Part shown: positions 36,031-45,974 of the stretch, piece by piece
How positions within the stretch are numbered: the stretch's first letter is position 1
Layout of the letters: every line of letters begins with the position of its first letter
Assembly (NCBI RefSeq): GCF_022809715.1
Contig: NZ_CP094459.1
Span: 2,232,001-2,296,000 of the forward strand
Source: Burkholderia pyrrocinia
GTDB lineage: Bacteria; Pseudomonadota; Gammaproteobacteria; Burkholderiales; Burkholderiaceae
Direction of reading: 5' to 3'
Length of the DNA: 64,000 nucleotides
The notes under the pieces: model-generated
The model's database searches: none
What the model saw: the letters and a program-made list of their open reading frames with translations, nothing else
Told to the model about the DNA's origin: nothing
Made by a program: the position numbers and the translations under genes

Positions 36031-37224
36031 ATGGAAGGCTTCATCACCGACTGGCTGAACCTCGCGCTGCGATGGCTGCACGTCATCGTCGCCATCGCGT
36101 GGATCGGCGAGTCGTTCTATTTCGTCGCGCTCGACAACAGCCTGAAACCGCCGACCGACCCGAACCAGCGCAAGCGCGGCGTGTTCGGCGAACTGTGGCA
36201 CGTCCACGGCGGCGGCTTCTACAACATGCAGAAGTACACGGTCGCCCCGCCGGAAATGCCGGATGACCTGCACTGGTCGAAGTGGCCGTCGTACACGACC
36301 TGGCTGTCGGGCTTCTCGCTGTTCTTCGTGCTGTACCTGCTCGCGCCGAACACCTACCTGATCGACAAGAGCGTGCTCGACATGGGCCCGGTCGTCGCCG
36401 TCGCATCCGCGCTCGGCTTCCTCGCAGCCGGCTGGATCGTCTACGACTCGCTGTGCCGCCTCCTCGGCACCAACGACCGCGTGCTCGGCATCTGCGTCGG
36501 CCTCTACGTCGTCGTCGCGGCGTACCTCGCGTGCCACATCTTCGCGGGCCGTGCCGCCTACCTGATCGTCGGCGCGATGCTCGCGACGATCATGTCGGCG
36601 AACGTGTTCTTCGTGATCATCCCCGGCCAGCGCAAGATGGTCGACAAGATGCTCAAGGGCGAAGAGCCGAACCCGATCTACGGCAAGCGCGGCAAGCAGC
36701 GCTCGGTGCACAACACGTACTTCACGCTGCCCGTCGTGTTCGCGATGCTGTCGAACCACTATGCGATGACGTACACGAACAAGTTCAACTGGATCGTGCT
36801 CGTGCTGATCATGCTGGCCGGCGCACTGATCCGCCAGTTCTTCGTGATGCGTCACCGCGGCAAGCAGCTGTGGTACCTGCCGATCGGCGGCGTCGCGCTG
36901 CTGTCGGGCGCGCTGGTGTGGACGATGCCGAAGCCGGTCGCACCGGAAGCGCAGGCCGCCAACGCGCCGAAGATCGTGATCAACGACATCATGCCGATCC
37001 TGCAGCAGCGCTGCGTCGAGTGCCACTCGTCGAAGCCGACGCTGATGGGCAGCGCACCCGCGGGCGTGCTGTTCGATACGCCGGACGAAGTGTCGAAGAA
37101 CGCGCAGCGCATCTACGAACAGGCCGTGCGCCTGAAGGCGATGCCGATCGGCAACGTCACGCACATGACCGACGACGAGCGGACGAAGCTCGCCGCCTGG
37201 TTCGAGGGCGGCGCGGTCAAGTAA
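36031..37224 (+). CDS. puuD: urate hydroxylase PuuD, membrane-anchored with cytochrome c tail
   Basis: 397 residues. About eight hydrophobic segments span residues 10-305, with the His residues of WLHVIVAIAWIGESFYF and GELWHVHGGGFY characteristic of PuuD. After a short linker the soluble C-terminus carries the haem c site CVECH (Cys328, Cys331, His332). PuuD oxidises urate to 5-hydroxyisourate and replaces soluble uricase in many proteobacteria. GGAGG precedes the ATG at 36031. It is in an operon with the 5-hydroxyisourate hydrolase gene. Confidence 0.95.
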   Translation: MEGFITDWLNLALRWLHVIVAIAWIGESFYFVALDNSLKPPTDPNQRKRGVFGELWHVHGGGFYNMQKYTVAPPEMPDDLHWSKWPSYTTWLSGFSLFFVLYLLAPNTYLIDKSVLDMGPVVAVASALGFLAAGWIVYDSLCRLLGTNDRVLGICVGLYVVVAAYLACHIFAGRAAYLIVGAMLATIMSANVFFVIIPGQRKMVDKMLKGEEPNPIYGKRGKQRSVHNTYFTLPVVFAMLSNHYAMTYTNKFNWIVLVLIMLAGALIRQFFVMRHRGKQLWYLPIGGVALLSGALVWTMPKPVAPEAQAANAPKIVINDIMPILQQRCVECHSSKPTLMGSAPAGVLFDTPDEVSKNAQRIYEQAVRLKAMPIGNVTHMTDDERTKLAAWFEGGAVK

Positions 37225-37265
37225 GCCGCCGTGCGCCGGTTGCCGGCGCCATCCTCTCCGTTCGC

Positions 37266-37293
37266 GGGCCCGGTGACGGGCCCGTTTTTTTTT
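37266..37293 (+). terminator. Rho-independent terminator of puuD
   Basis: GGGCCCG and CGGGCCC around GTGA, followed by a G and nine T, 41 bases after the puuD stop. Confidence 0.88.
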
Positions 37294-37316
37294 GCGTGTT
37301 CCGAATGCGCAGCGCG

Positions 37317-37727
37317 CTAGCCGCGCATCGCGTCGCGCTGCAGTGCGACGAGCGCCTCGAGTGCACGCGGGCCGTCGTCGAACGGCACGAAGATGTGGTC
37401 GTGATACGCGGCCGCCATCACGTTGCAACTGATGCCGGCCGCGCCGAGCGCCCGCGCGAATGCCGCGGTGAGGCCGACTGCCGCGAGATCGGAATGAACG
37501 GTCAGCGTGATCCACGCGGCGCGGAACAGCACGGGCCAGCCGCGACGCGCAGCCGCCTCTTCGTCGACCACAACCGTCAGCCCTTCCGCTTCGCGGAACG
37601 TTGCAATCGTTTCGGATAACGATACGTCTGTATCAATCGGCAGCGAGACGAACGCGAACGCGCCCGGATGCAGTTCGGGTTGCATCGTGCGCAGCAGGAT
37701 CGCGAGGTCGTTCTCAGGTTGGCTCAT
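37317..37727 (-). CDS. ACT domain-containing protein
   Basis: 136 residues from the ATG at 37727. The sequence contains two ACT-like halves (FAFVSLPIDTDVSLSETIATF and AAWITLTVHSDLAAVGLTAAFARAL, ending FVPFDDGPRALEALVAL), as in small stand-alone ACT proteins thought to sense amino acids. No catalytic domain. The start is chosen from protein-like sequence; no clear Shine-Dalgarno precedes it. The relation to urate catabolism, if any, is unknown. Confidence 0.7.
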   Translation of the reverse strand: MSQPENDLAILLRTMQPELHPGAFAFVSLPIDTDVSLSETIATFREAEGLTVVVDEEAAARRGWPVLFRAAWITLTVHSDLAAVGLTAAFARALGAAGISCNVMAAAYHDHIFVPFDDGPRALEALVALQRDAMRG

Positions 37728-37850
37728 CGGAGGAATACGTCCGGAACAGGACGTCGTGCGGTGGCGATGCGGGCACGATAGCACGCGCGATGACGGTGCC
37801 ATGCACGCACCGCCGCGACTTCGCCCGCAAGCCAGCCTCGGACGGCCACC

Positions 37851-38255
37851 TCACCCGTCGACGGATTCCGGCAACCGCGCGATCGCCTTGATCTCGAACT
37901 GGAAGCCGTATAGCCAGGTCACGCCGACGGCGGTCAGCGTCGGATGCGGCGCGTCGCCCCAGTACTCGGGGACGATCTCCCAGATCCGCTCGAACGTCGC
38001 TTCGGGGTCGACGAGGAACACCGTCACGTCGACGACATCGTCGAACGTGCAGCCGGCCGCACTCAGCACCGCGTTCAGGTTGTCGAACGCGCGGCGAACC
38101 TGCGCGCCCAGCTCCGGCTCGGGCGAACCGTCGTCGCGGCTGCCGACCTGCCCGGACACGAACAGGAAACCGTTCGAGCGCAGCGCCGGCGAGTAGCGGT
38201 TGCGCTCATACAGCGCCCGGCGACCGGGCGGGAAAACTACGCTACGCTTTGCCAT
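37851..38255 (-). CDS. RidA/YjgF family protein
   Basis: 134 residues. It has the trimeric RidA fold signature: RYSPALRSNGFLFVSGQVG, QVRRAFDNLNAVLSAAG and VVDVTVFLVD, with a late conserved block ending IKAIARLPE. RidA proteins hydrolyse reactive enamines/imines or act in specific catabolic pathways. This one lacks the exact C-terminal arginine-centred motif of classical RidA as far as I can judge, so a specialised subgroup is likely. It is divergent from the lysR gene at 38408. Confidence 0.82.
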   Translation of the reverse strand: MAKRSVVFPPGRRALYERNRYSPALRSNGFLFVSGQVGSRDDGSPEPELGAQVRRAFDNLNAVLSAAGCTFDDVVDVTVFLVDPEATFERIWEIVPEYWGDAPHPTLTAVGVTWLYGFQFEIKAIARLPESVDG

Positions 38256-38407
38256 CCAACACCTCCATCAGTCAGTGGGGCGAAGCCGCCCCTGCATCAA
38301 CGATGAAGGCACTTTAAGGACCGTCGCCCGGCGGATAAACCAGCAACCCTGTCCAACACTGTTTGCGCGCACCAAACAATTTCCGACCGACGCGGAGCCC
38401 TGACCCG

Positions 38408-39373
38408 ATGGATCGATTCGACGCAATGCAGGCGTTCGCCCGCGTAGTGGAAGCCGGCAGCTTCACGAAGGCGGCCGAGACGCTGCACATGAGCCGCACC
38501 ACCGTCACGCAACTGGTGCAGCAGCTCGAAGCGCGGCTTCGCGTGAAGCTGTTCAACCGTACGACGCGCAAGGTCGTCGTCACCGCCGACGGTGCCGCGT
38601 ACTACGAGCGCGTGGTGCGGCTGCTGGCCGACATGGACGATGCCGAAACGAGCCTGTCCGCCGCGTCCGCGTCGCCCCGCGGGCGGCTGCGCGTGGACGT
38701 GCCGAGCCCGTTCGCGCGCCTGATCCTGATCCCCGCGCTGCCCGCGTTCCATGCGCGCTACCCGGACATCCAGCTCGACATGGGCGTGAGCGACCGCGTG
38801 GTGGACGTGATCGGCGAGAACGTCGACTGCGTCGTGCGCGGCGGCGAACCGGCCGACCGCTCGCTGGTCGCGCGTCGCGTCGGCGACCTGCGGCTCGGCG
38901 TGTATGCGTCGCCTGCCTACCTCGCGCGCGCCGGCACGCCGTCGCATCCGGCTGAACTGGAAGACACGCATCACCGGATCGTCGGCTTCCTGTGGGCGCG
39001 TACCGGCAAGGCGCTGCCGTTTGCGATGGAATGCGACGGCGAGCGCGTCGACGTGCGCGGGCGCTACGTGCTCGCGGTCGACGACGGCAACGCATACCTC
39101 GAGGCCGGCCTCGCCGGGCTGGGCATTCTGTGGCTGCCCGACTACATGGCTGCCGCGCATCGCGAGCGCGGCGAACTGGTGCAGCTGTTCGACGCGTGGC
39201 AGCTCGAACCGATGCCGATGTACGTCGCGTTCCCGCCGAACCGGCACGTCAGCGCGAAGCTGCGCGTCTTCGTCGACTGGATCGCCGACCTGATGGCGCA
39301 GCATGCGCCGGTCGCGAACCGGCGTCGCGGCGGCAGCGGTTCGCGCGACACGGGCAAGACCGTGGCGACCTGA
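38408..39373 (+). CDS. LysR-family transcriptional regulator
   Basis: 321 residues from the ATG at 38408. HTH at about 5-62 (MQAFARVVEAGSFTKAAETL, MSRTTVTQLVQQLEARL), then an effector-binding domain from about 90. The sequence is of the large CrgA/AaeR-like subgroup that starts MDRFDAMQAF. It is divergent from the ridA-like gene (gap about 150 bases) and convergent with the allantoicase operon, so its target is more likely the ridA-like gene. Confidence 0.87.
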   Translation: MDRFDAMQAFARVVEAGSFTKAAETLHMSRTTVTQLVQQLEARLRVKLFNRTTRKVVVTADGAAYYERVVRLLADMDDAETSLSAASASPRGRLRVDVPSPFARLILIPALPAFHARYPDIQLDMGVSDRVVDVIGENVDCVVRGGEPADRSLVARRVGDLRLGVYASPAYLARAGTPSHPAELEDTHHRIVGFLWARTGKALPFAMECDGERVDVRGRYVLAVDDGNAYLEAGLAGLGILWLPDYMAAAHRERGELVQLFDAWQLEPMPMYVAFPPNRHVSAKLRVFVDWIADLMAQHAPVANRRRGGSGSRDTGKTVAT

Positions 39374-39396
39374 GTCGCTCATAAACGGCCGCACAT

Positions 39397-39425
39397 AAAA
39401 AAACCCGCGCAACATGCGCGGGTTT
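39397..39425 (-). terminator. terminator of the alc-allA unit (bidirectional stem)
   Basis: AAACCCGCGC and GCGCGGGTTT around a short loop; on the minus strand it is followed by TTTTTTTATG. It lies 30 bases past the allA stop and also faces the convergent lysR gene. Confidence 0.88.
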
Positions 39426-39454
39426 CGACGAGTTGGCGCGGAAACGCCGACGAC

Positions 39455-39967
39455 TCAGGCGGTCAGCGCGGTTAGCGCCTCATCGGTGAGCCACAGCGAT
39501 TCCTGCAGATCCTGCTCGTTGAGGTTCAGGCCGTCGCCGCCCCGGTCGACCACGATGAAATCGCTGACGCCGCCGAGTGCGATCAGCGGGTGATGCCACA
39601 CGCCCTTCGCATAGTTGACGCCCTGCCAGCCGCTCGTCACGAACGCGCGGATCTTCGCCGGATCGAGATCGCCCGCGGGCGCCACGACGACGAGATACGG
39701 CTGGTCGTTCAGCGGCACGAAGGCCTGGCTGCCGAGCGGGTGCCGCTCGAGCATCTTCACTTCGAACGGCAGCGTGCGCGGCTGGCCTCGAAACAGGTTG
39801 ACGAGCGTGCGGCCGTCTTCGTCGCTCACATCGACTTTCGCGAGATCGTGAAAGCGGATCGTCGTGCCGAGATTGATCGGGATCTGCTTTGCTCCTTCCG
39901 TCTCGATCACGTCGCCGAACGGCGCGAACGCTTCCTTGGTCAGCGGTTCGATAACAAGCGTCTTCAT
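39455..39967 (-). CDS. allA: ureidoglycolate lyase
   Basis: 170 residues from the ATG at 39967 ([22 protein letters not shown]). AllA landmarks: [25 protein letters not shown] and [17 protein letters not shown], with the His pair in the active site, and a C-terminal DFIVVDRGG block. It splits ureidoglycolate into glyoxylate and urea, the last step of the pathway here. The start overlaps the allantoicase stop by ATGA, so translation is coupled. Confidence 0.94.
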   Translation of the reverse strand: MKTLVIEPLTKEAFAPFGDVIETEGAKQIPINLGTTIRFHDLAKVDVSDEDGRTLVNLFRGQPRTLPFEVKMLERHPLGSQAFVPLNDQPYLVVVAPAGDLDPAKIRAFVTSGWQGVNYAKGVWHHPLIALGGVSDFIVVDRGGDGLNLNEQDLQESLWLTDEALTALTA

Positions 39968-40977
39968 TTGTCGAGCGTCCCCCACAGACGCAGGCGCGAC
40001 ACGCCGCCGTCCGGAATGATGTTCAGTCGCACGTGCGTGACGGGGCCGAGCGACGCGATGTCGGCTTCGAAGTAGTGCTGCTTGTCCATCTGCAGCTTCT
40101 GTTCGCCGAGCAGCACCGGCCAGAACATCGACTGCGTGATCAGCGAGCTGTCGGTGCCGCCCGACACATAGGCAGCCTGGATCGAGCAGCGATCCGGGTA
40201 GTTGCCCTTGAAGAACGCGGTATCGACTTCGATCTTGCGGATCACGCCCGGCTGCGCGAGCGCGATGATCGCCCAGTCGTTGCCCGGCTCGCGGCGGCGG
40301 CGGGTTTCCCAGCCGTCGCCCATGTTCACACCGCGGCCCGGCAGCAGCAGGTTCGACGCAACGCCGAAGTGCTGGTTGTTCGCGGCCACGACGTAGCCGC
40401 CGTTTTCCATCGCCGCGAGATCGAACTGCTCGGTTGCGCTCGCACCGGCCCAGTCGAGCTGCGGCTGGCCGTACACGCGCAGGCGCGCAATGCCGCCGTC
40501 CGGATAGATGTTCACGCGCAGGTGCGTAAATGCACGTGCATCGCTCGCTTCGACGTAGTGATGGCTGTTGCCCTGCAGCGTCGTCGACGGCAAGATCTCG
40601 ACCCACTCGGTCGCATGCGTCGGCGCGCCGTCGGCCACGAAGGCGGCCTCGATCGACGCGGCCGGCGGGAAGTTGCCGGTGAAGTGGCTCGTGTCGATGT
40701 CGAAGCCCTTGATCACGCCCGGGCGCGCGAGCTTGACGATGCACCAGTCGTAGCCCGTCGTGCGCTTGCGGCGCGTTTCCCAGCCATCCATCCACTTGCC
40801 GTGGTCGTCGTATTTGCCGGGAATGAACACGGCCGGCTCGGGGTTCAGCATCCGGTCCTTCGGCGCGAAGAAATCGTCGCTGGCTTCGAGCGCCTGCGCA
40901 CCGAGGCGCGGGTCGGCGAGATTCACGTAGCGCCGCGTGAATTCGGGTGCGTTGGGATCGAGAAGCGGAACAGCCAT
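39964..40977 (-). CDS. alc: allantoicase
   Basis: 337 residues from the ATG at 40977. It shows the internal duplication of allantoicases: two jelly-roll-like repeats each with a [13 protein letters not shown] / [15 protein letters not shown] block and a VKGFDID / IRKIEVDT followed by FTGNFPP / FKGNYPD block. It hydrolyses allantoate to ureidoglycolate and urea. It is translationally coupled with allA (4-base overlap). The OHCU decarboxylase gene ends 62 bases upstream on the same strand. Confidence 0.96.
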   Translation of the reverse strand: MAVPLLDPNAPEFTRRYVNLADPRLGAQALEASDDFFAPKDRMLNPEPAVFIPGKYDDHGKWMDGWETRRKRTTGYDWCIVKLARPGVIKGFDIDTSHFTGNFPPAASIEAAFVADGAPTHATEWVEILPSTTLQGNSHHYVEASDARAFTHLRVNIYPDGGIARLRVYGQPQLDWAGASATEQFDLAAMENGGYVVAANNQHFGVASNLLLPGRGVNMGDGWETRRRREPGNDWAIIALAQPGVIRKIEVDTAFFKGNYPDRCSIQAAYVSGGTDSSLITQSMFWPVLLGEQKLQMDKQHYFEADIASLGPVTHVRLNIIPDGGVSRLRLWGTLDK

Positions 40978-41039
40978 GATATTTCCTTGTTTCAGTGATG
41001 CGATCCGGCCGCCGCGACGCAGCAGGCCGTATTGCGGTG

Positions 41040-41561
41040 TCAGGCGTCGATCAGGTCGTCGAGGCGGAAGCGCGCGATCCGGTAGATCTGGTCGAGGCTC
41101 GCGCGCAGTTCCTCGGCGCGCGAATGATTCACGCGCGACTCGAAGTTCGCGATGATGCCGTGCCGGTCGTAGCCGCGCACCGCGAGGATGAACGGGAAGC
41201 CGAACTTCTCGCGATACGTGCGGTTCAGCGTCAGCAGCTTGTCGAACTCTTCCTGCGTGCACTGGTCGAGGCCCGCGCCGCTCTGCTCGCGCGTCGACTC
41301 GGCCGTCAGCTCGCCGCGCACGGCGGCCTTGCCGGCCAGCTCCGGGTGAGCGTTGATCAGCGCGAGCTGGCGCGCTTCTCCGCCCGTTTCCACCGCGCCC
41401 GACATCGTCTTGTGCAGCGCGTCGATGCTCGCGAACGGCCGCTCGCCCGCGGCGACCTCGGCCACCCACGGCGAATGTTCGAAAATCCCCGACAGCGCCG
41501 CGACGAATGCGTTCGGCGCCATCGTGTTCAATTGATTCAACGTGTAACGCATCGCCTTCAT
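41040..41561 (-). CDS. uraD: OHCU decarboxylase
   Basis: 173 residues. Catalytic His72 lies in [12 protein letters not shown], and the family's [37 protein letters not shown] and the late Arg-containing block are present. It decarboxylates 2-oxo-4-hydroxy-4-carboxy-5-ureidoimidazoline to S-allantoin. The ATG at 41561 overlaps the stop of puuE by ATGA, so the product of this enzyme is handed to the allantoinase encoded in the same operon. Confidence 0.95.
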   Translation of the reverse strand: MKAMRYTLNQLNTMAPNAFVAALSGIFEHSPWVAEVAAGERPFASIDALHKTMSGAVETGGEARQLALINAHPELAGKAAVRGELTAESTREQSGAGLDQCTQEEFDKLLTLNRTYREKFGFPFILAVRGYDRHGIIANFESRVNHSRAEELRASLDQIYRIARFRLDDLIDA

Positions 41562-42511
41562 GCTTTCCCTTCGTTTCGATGATTGGGCTGATACGGATGA
41601 TGTTCACGCCAGTGACGCGCGATATCGACACGGCGCGTCACCCATACGCGATCGTGCTTCTCGATGTGATCGAGGAACCGCTGCAGCCCGCGGAACCGGC
41701 CCGGCCGGCCGAGCAGCCGGCAGTGCATGCCGATCGACAGCATCTTCGGCGCCTCGTCGCCCTCTGCGTACAGCACATCGAACGCGTCGCGCAGATAGTC
41801 GAAGAAGTGATCGCCGGTGTTGAAGCCTTGCGGCGTCGCGAAACGCATGTCGTTCGTGTCGAGCGTGTACGGCACGATCAGTTGCGGCGACGTGCCGCCG
41901 CCCGACACGGCGACGTCCATCCAGAACGGCAGGTCGTCGCCGTAGTTGTCGGAGTCGTACAGGAAGCCGCCGTATTCCGCGACCAGGCGGTGCGTATTGG
42001 GGCTGTCGCGACCGGTATACCAGCCGAGCGGGCGCTCGCCCGTCACGCGCTCGATCGCCTCCATCCCGAGACGCATGTGCTCGGCCTCGAGTTCGGGCGT
42101 CATGCTCTGGTAGTGGATCCAGCGCCAGCCGTGGCACGCGATCTCATGGCCGAGCTCGACGAACGCGCGCGCGAGCTCCGGGTGACGCTCGATCGCCATG
42201 CCGACGCCGAATACCGTCAGCGGCAGCCCGCGCTTCTCGAATTCGCGCAGGATGCGCCACACGCCGGCCCGCGAACCGTATTCGTAGATCGACTCCATGC
42301 TCATGTGGCGGTCCGGATACGCGGCCGCGCCGACGATTTCCGACAGGAACTGCTCGGAGCCCGGATCGCCGTGCAGCACGCAGTTCTCGCCGCCCTCCTC
42401 GTAGTTCAGCACGAATTGCACGGCGACGCGGGCGCGCCCCGGCCAGTTCGCCTGCACGGGATGGCGGCCGTAGCCGATCAGGTCGCGAGGATAGTTGGGA
42501 TCGAGTGACAT
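41558..42511 (-). CDS. puuE: allantoinase PuuE (polysaccharide-deacetylase fold)
   Basis: 317 residues from the ATG at 42511. It starts [22 protein letters not shown] and has [50 protein letters not shown] as two blocks, and [14 protein letters not shown], all characteristic of PuuE, the metal-independent allantoinase of the NodB-like family. It is not related to the amidohydrolase AllB. It opens the hydantoin ring of allantoin to allantoate. Confidence 0.95.
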   Translation of the reverse strand: MSLDPNYPRDLIGYGRHPVQANWPGRARVAVQFVLNYEEGGENCVLHGDPGSEQFLSEIVGAAAYPDRHMSMESIYEYGSRAGVWRILREFEKRGLPLTVFGVGMAIERHPELARAFVELGHEIACHGWRWIHYQSMTPELEAEHMRLGMEAIERVTGERPLGWYTGRDSPNTHRLVAEYGGFLYDSDNYGDDLPFWMDVAVSGGGTSPQLIVPYTLDTNDMRFATPQGFNTGDHFFDYLRDAFDVLYAEGDEAPKMLSIGMHCRLLGRPGRFRGLQRFLDHIEKHDRVWVTRRVDIARHWREHHPYQPNHRNEGKA

Positions 42512-42659
42512 GGTTCGAAGTGCGGCGAAAATTCGCTGGAGTAATGGGTTCGCATCGACCGCGCGGGTGCCGCAGGCCGGCCGCGCGGGCCGATGCGTTG
42601 ACGGCCCAGTGTAGCGAAAACGTCCAGACGCGCCCATACAGCGGCGCAGATAGTGCGTG

Positions 42660-43451
42660 TCAGACGGTGTGTATGTGCGGTTGCGGCAAATTCGGGGCGG
42701 GTTCCGCCGCCTCCCCGTCCGGCGGGCTGAAGCGGGCGAATGCGCCGTCGTAGCGCTTCGGCAGCGGCCGCGCGTAGTCGCCGCGCTTCGCGGTCGCGAG
42801 GCGCAGCGCAACGAGCGCCTCGGCCCACTTGACGGCCGCCGTGACGCCCTCGACCACCGGCGCGCCGATCTGCTGCTCGATCTCGTGCGCGAATTCGGCC
42901 ATCCCCGCGCAGCCGAGCACGATCGCGTCCGCGCCGTCCTCGTCGAGCGCGCGCCGGCATTCGTCGACGATGATCCGGCGCGCGGCCGAGCCCGGCCGGT
43001 CGAGTTCCAGCACCGCGACGTCGGTCGCGCGCACGTTGCGGCAGAACCGCTTCATCCCGTAGCGTTCAGCCAGGTGCCATGCCATCCCGCAGGTGCGCGC
43101 GAGCGTCGTGACGACCGAGAAGCCGGGCGCGAGCACGCTCGCCGCATGCATCGCGGCCTCGGCGATGCCGATCACCGGCCCGCGCGCGAGCTCGCGCGCC
43201 GCGTAGAGGCCCGGATCGCCGAAGCACGCGATCACGTATGCGTCGCAGCCGTCGCGCTCGCCCTGCGCGATCTCGGCGAGCAGCCCGGGCGTCGCGAGCG
43301 CCTCGTCGTAATACCCTTCGATCGACGGCGGCCCCATCGGCGGGCTCACCGCGACGATCTCCGTGCCCGCGGCCGCGACGTCGCGCGCGCAGCGGCCCAT
43401 CGCGTCGGTCATCCGCTGCGTCGTATTCGGATTGATCAGTCGGATCTTCAT
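42660..43451 (-). CDS. allantoin/hydantoin racemase (Asp/Glu racemase superfamily)
   Basis: 263 residues. The two catalytic cysteines are visible: Cys76 in YVIACFGDPGL and a second in VLGCAGMAEF near residue 183, and the start IRLINPNTTQRMTD is typical of hydantoin racemases. In this operon it most likely interconverts R- and S-allantoin so that both can be used by PuuE. It lies between puuE and the NCS1 transporter gene (10-base gap). Confidence 0.88.
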   Translation of the reverse strand: MKIRLINPNTTQRMTDAMGRCARDVAAAGTEIVAVSPPMGPPSIEGYYDEALATPGLLAEIAQGERDGCDAYVIACFGDPGLYAARELARGPVIGIAEAAMHAASVLAPGFSVVTTLARTCGMAWHLAERYGMKRFCRNVRATDVAVLELDRPGSAARRIIVDECRRALDEDGADAIVLGCAGMAEFAHEIEQQIGAPVVEGVTAAVKWAEALVALRLATAKRGDYARPLPKRYDGAFARFSPPDGEAAEPAPNLPQPHIHTV

Positions 43452-43461
43452 CGCATGCTCC

Positions 43462-44946
43462 TCAGGCCTTCGCGCTCACGAGCAGCCGGTAGAACACGAA
43501 GCCGAGCCCCGCGCCGATGAACCACGAGAAGTTCGCGACGCCCTGCCAGCCCGGCACCATCACGCAGGCGACCGCGATCACCGCGGCCGGCAGCAGCGCG
43601 GCGAGCGCACGGCGGTTCACGCCGCCCGTGTACCAGTAGGTGCCGCTCTCCGACATCGTGTACAGGTCGTCGCGCACGAGCCGGCCGCGCTTGACGAGAT
43701 AGAAGTCGGCGATCAGCACGCCGTACAGCGGGCCGATGAACGCGCCGAGCACGTCGAGCGTGTAGTGGATCACGGCCGGGTTGTTGAACAGGTTCCACGG
43801 CGTGATGAAGATCGACGCGACGGCCGCGAGCATCCCGCCCGCGCGCCAGCTGATCAGCCGCGGCGCGACGTTCGAGAAGTCGAACGCGGGCGACACGAAG
43901 TTCGCGACGATGTTGATGCCGATCGTCGCGATCGTGAACGTCAGCGCGCCGAGGATCACCGCGGTCGGATGATCGATGCGGCCGACCGTCTCGACGGGAT
44001 CGGTGATGAGTTCGCCGAACACCGGCAGCGTCGCGGCCGTGGTGATTACCGTGACGAGCGAGAACGCGAGGAAGTTGACGGGCAGCCCCCAGAAATTGCC
44101 GCGCTTCACTTCGCCGAACGAGCGGCAGTAGCGCGAGAAATCGCCGAAGTTCAGCATCGGCCCGGAGAAGTACGACACGACCAGCGACACCGCCGTAATC
44201 ATCACCGGGATCACTTCCGCGCCGTGATACTTGACGCCGCCGAGGTTGATGCCGATGTTGCGCCAGCCCGCGCGCCACACCATGTAGCCGGCGAGGATGA
44301 ACATCACGACATAGACGGCCGGGCCCGCGAAGTCGATGAACTTCTTGATCGTCTCCATCCCGTTCCAGAACACGAACGCCTGCAGCACCCACAGCAGCAT
44401 GAACCCGGCCCAGCCGACCGCGGACAGCCCGAGGAAGCCGTAGCGATGGACGTCCGCATACGGCAGCCATTGCGGAAAGAACTTCAGCACGACGATCACC
44501 AGCGCGCTCGAAGCGAGATAGGTCTGGATGCCGTACCACGCGATCGCGATCAGCCCGCGGATCACGGCCGGCACGTTCGCGCCGAGCACGCCGAACGTCG
44601 CGCGGCACGCGACCGGATACGGCACGCCGATCTGCTGGCTCGGCCGCGCGATCAGGTTGCACAGCACGTTCACGAGGCCGATGCCTACGATCAGCGCGAT
44701 CAGCACCTGCCAGCTCGTCAGCCCGAGCGCGAACAGGCTGCCCGCGAACACGTAGCCGCCGACGCTGTGCACGTCCGACATCCAGAACGCGAAGATGTTG
44801 TACGAGCCCCATGTCTGATTCTTCAGGGGTGCCAAATCTTCGTTGTACAGACGTTCGCTGTAACCGCCCGGCAGCGTCGGATCGCCGCCCTCGCCGCCTT
44901 CTTCCGCCGGATAGGCGCTGTCGTGCGCCACACTGAACTGAGCCAT
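43462..44946 (-). CDS. NCS1-family nucleobase/allantoin cation symporter
   Basis: 494 residues from the ATG at 44946 with AAGGAGAAG upstream; the open frame extends further but without protein character. About twelve membrane helices. Family blocks: NEDLAPLKNQTWGSYNIFAFWMSD (start of TM1, as two parts), GVPYPVACRATFGVLGANVPAVIRG, GPMLNFGDFSRYCRS and the long FITPWNLFNNPAVIHYTLDVLG region. NCS1 members carry uracil, hydantoins, allantoin or cytosine. Its genes' neighbours make allantoin or urate-derived hydantoin the likely cargo. Confidence 0.9.
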   Translation of the reverse strand: MAQFSVAHDSAYPAEEGGEGGDPTLPGGYSERLYNEDLAPLKNQTWGSYNIFAFWMSDVHSVGGYVFAGSLFALGLTSWQVLIALIVGIGLVNVLCNLIARPSQQIGVPYPVACRATFGVLGANVPAVIRGLIAIAWYGIQTYLASSALVIVVLKFFPQWLPYADVHRYGFLGLSAVGWAGFMLLWVLQAFVFWNGMETIKKFIDFAGPAVYVVMFILAGYMVWRAGWRNIGINLGGVKYHGAEVIPVMITAVSLVVSYFSGPMLNFGDFSRYCRSFGEVKRGNFWGLPVNFLAFSLVTVITTAATLPVFGELITDPVETVGRIDHPTAVILGALTFTIATIGINIVANFVSPAFDFSNVAPRLISWRAGGMLAAVASIFITPWNLFNNPAVIHYTLDVLGAFIGPLYGVLIADFYLVKRGRLVRDDLYTMSESGTYWYTGGVNRRALAALLPAAVIAVACVMVPGWQGVANFSWFIGAGLGFVFYRLLVSAKA

Positions 44947-45093
44947 GACTTCTCCTTGACGCGGCCGGGGCCGCTCCACTGTCATCGTTACCGCTCCGGA
45001 TCGTCGCCCGGAGTCGGACCAGCGGCCCGCGGCGGACACCGCAGGCCTGCATTGCTCTCGTTCTGTGGCGCGCGGCCGGGTTCGCGTCGCCGC

Positions 45094-45798
45094 TCAGGCG
45101 CCGCCGAACACTTCGCGCAGATCGACCTGCCCTTGCGCGGGCCGGTCCAGCATCTTCAGTTCGACATGCTGCAGGTGGCGCGCCATCAGCGTCACCGCCC
45201 GCTTCGGATCGCCCGCCTCCAGCGCGGCGAGGATCTCGTCGTGGTCGTCGCACGAACACGGGCTGCGCCCGTGCGATTCGTACAGTGCCGACATCAGCGT
45301 CGAGCGTGCGACGAGCCCCTCGAGGCACTCGCTGAGCGTCGCATTGCCCATCAGCGTGGCGAGCGCCGTATGGAATTCGCCCGACAGCCGGATCCATGCC
45401 GCGAAGTCGTGCCGCTCGAACGCCTTGCGTTCCTTGTCGATCAGCGCGGCGACGCCCTTCAGCCGCTTCGCGCCGGGCCCGGTCGCGAGCCGCTCGACCA
45501 CGGCGAGCTCGATGATCCGGCGCATCTCGAACACCTCGTGCACGTCCTGCAGCGTCGGGCTCGCGACGAACGCACCGCGGTTCGGCTCGAGCTCGACCAG
45601 CTTGTCGGTCGCGAGCTGCGCGAGCGCCTGGCGGATCGTCCCGCGCTTCACGCCGAACACGTCGCAGAGCTGCGCCTCCGTCAGCTTCGCGCCGGGCGCG
45701 AGCCGATGCTCGAGAATCGCCGTGCGGATCCGCTCGGCGATCGCTTCGGGACTGGCGGCACCGGACGGGTGGGAATCGGGCTCGTTCATGATCTGCAT
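45094..45798 (-). CDS. GntR-family regulator, FadR/FCD subgroup
   Basis: 234 residues from the ATG at 45798 with GAGGA about 10 bases upstream (a second ATG is at 45789). Winged helix at about 18-82 (LTEAQLCDVFGVKRGTIRQALAQL) and an all-helical FCD ligand domain with the metal/ligand His residues (EFHTALATLMGN, DDHDEILAAL, LMARHLQHVEL). It lies directly upstream of the NCS1/racemase operon on the same strand and probably represses it and itself, through TTGT-N2-ACAA operators upstream. Confidence 0.87.
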   Translation of the reverse strand: MQIMNEPDSHPSGAASPEAIAERIRTAILEHRLAPGAKLTEAQLCDVFGVKRGTIRQALAQLATDKLVELEPNRGAFVASPTLQDVHEVFEMRRIIELAVVERLATGPGAKRLKGVAALIDKERKAFERHDFAAWIRLSGEFHTALATLMGNATLSECLEGLVARSTLMSALYESHGRSPCSCDDHDEILAALEAGDPKRAVTLMARHLQHVELKMLDRPAQGQVDLREVFGGA

Positions 45799-45812
45799 CG
45801 TGTGATGGTCCT

Positions 45813-45845
45813 CATCCTAGGATGGACATAAAGATTGTCAACAAT
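45813..45845 (-). promoter_or_regulatory. promoter of the gntR gene with overlapping operator palindromes
   Basis: On the minus strand a perfect TTGACA -35 lies inside the palindrome ATTGT-TG-ACAAT (45834-45845), and TAGGAT follows after 16 bases as a -10. That -10 lies within a second perfect palindrome, CATCCTAGGATG (45813-45824). Start of transcription would be near 45806. A FadR-type regulator bound to ATTGT-N2-ACAAT would block the -35, giving autorepression (inferred). Confidence 0.6.
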
Positions 45846-45974
45846 TCTTTTCCGACATTTCGCACAATCGGCGTGCACGGACACGACTCCAATCGGTGCA
45901 GGATGCGCGAAATCCATGCACAACAAGCCTGAGTGCCATGACAGAGGCCGTCTCGTCGTATACCCTCCCGGCCA

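Noticed and set aside
43363..45831. Open frame of about 820 codons on the plus strand opposite the NCS1 transporter and gntR genes
   Set aside because: Both minus-strand genes have clear family motifs; the plus-strand translation is Arg/His/Glu-rich noise.
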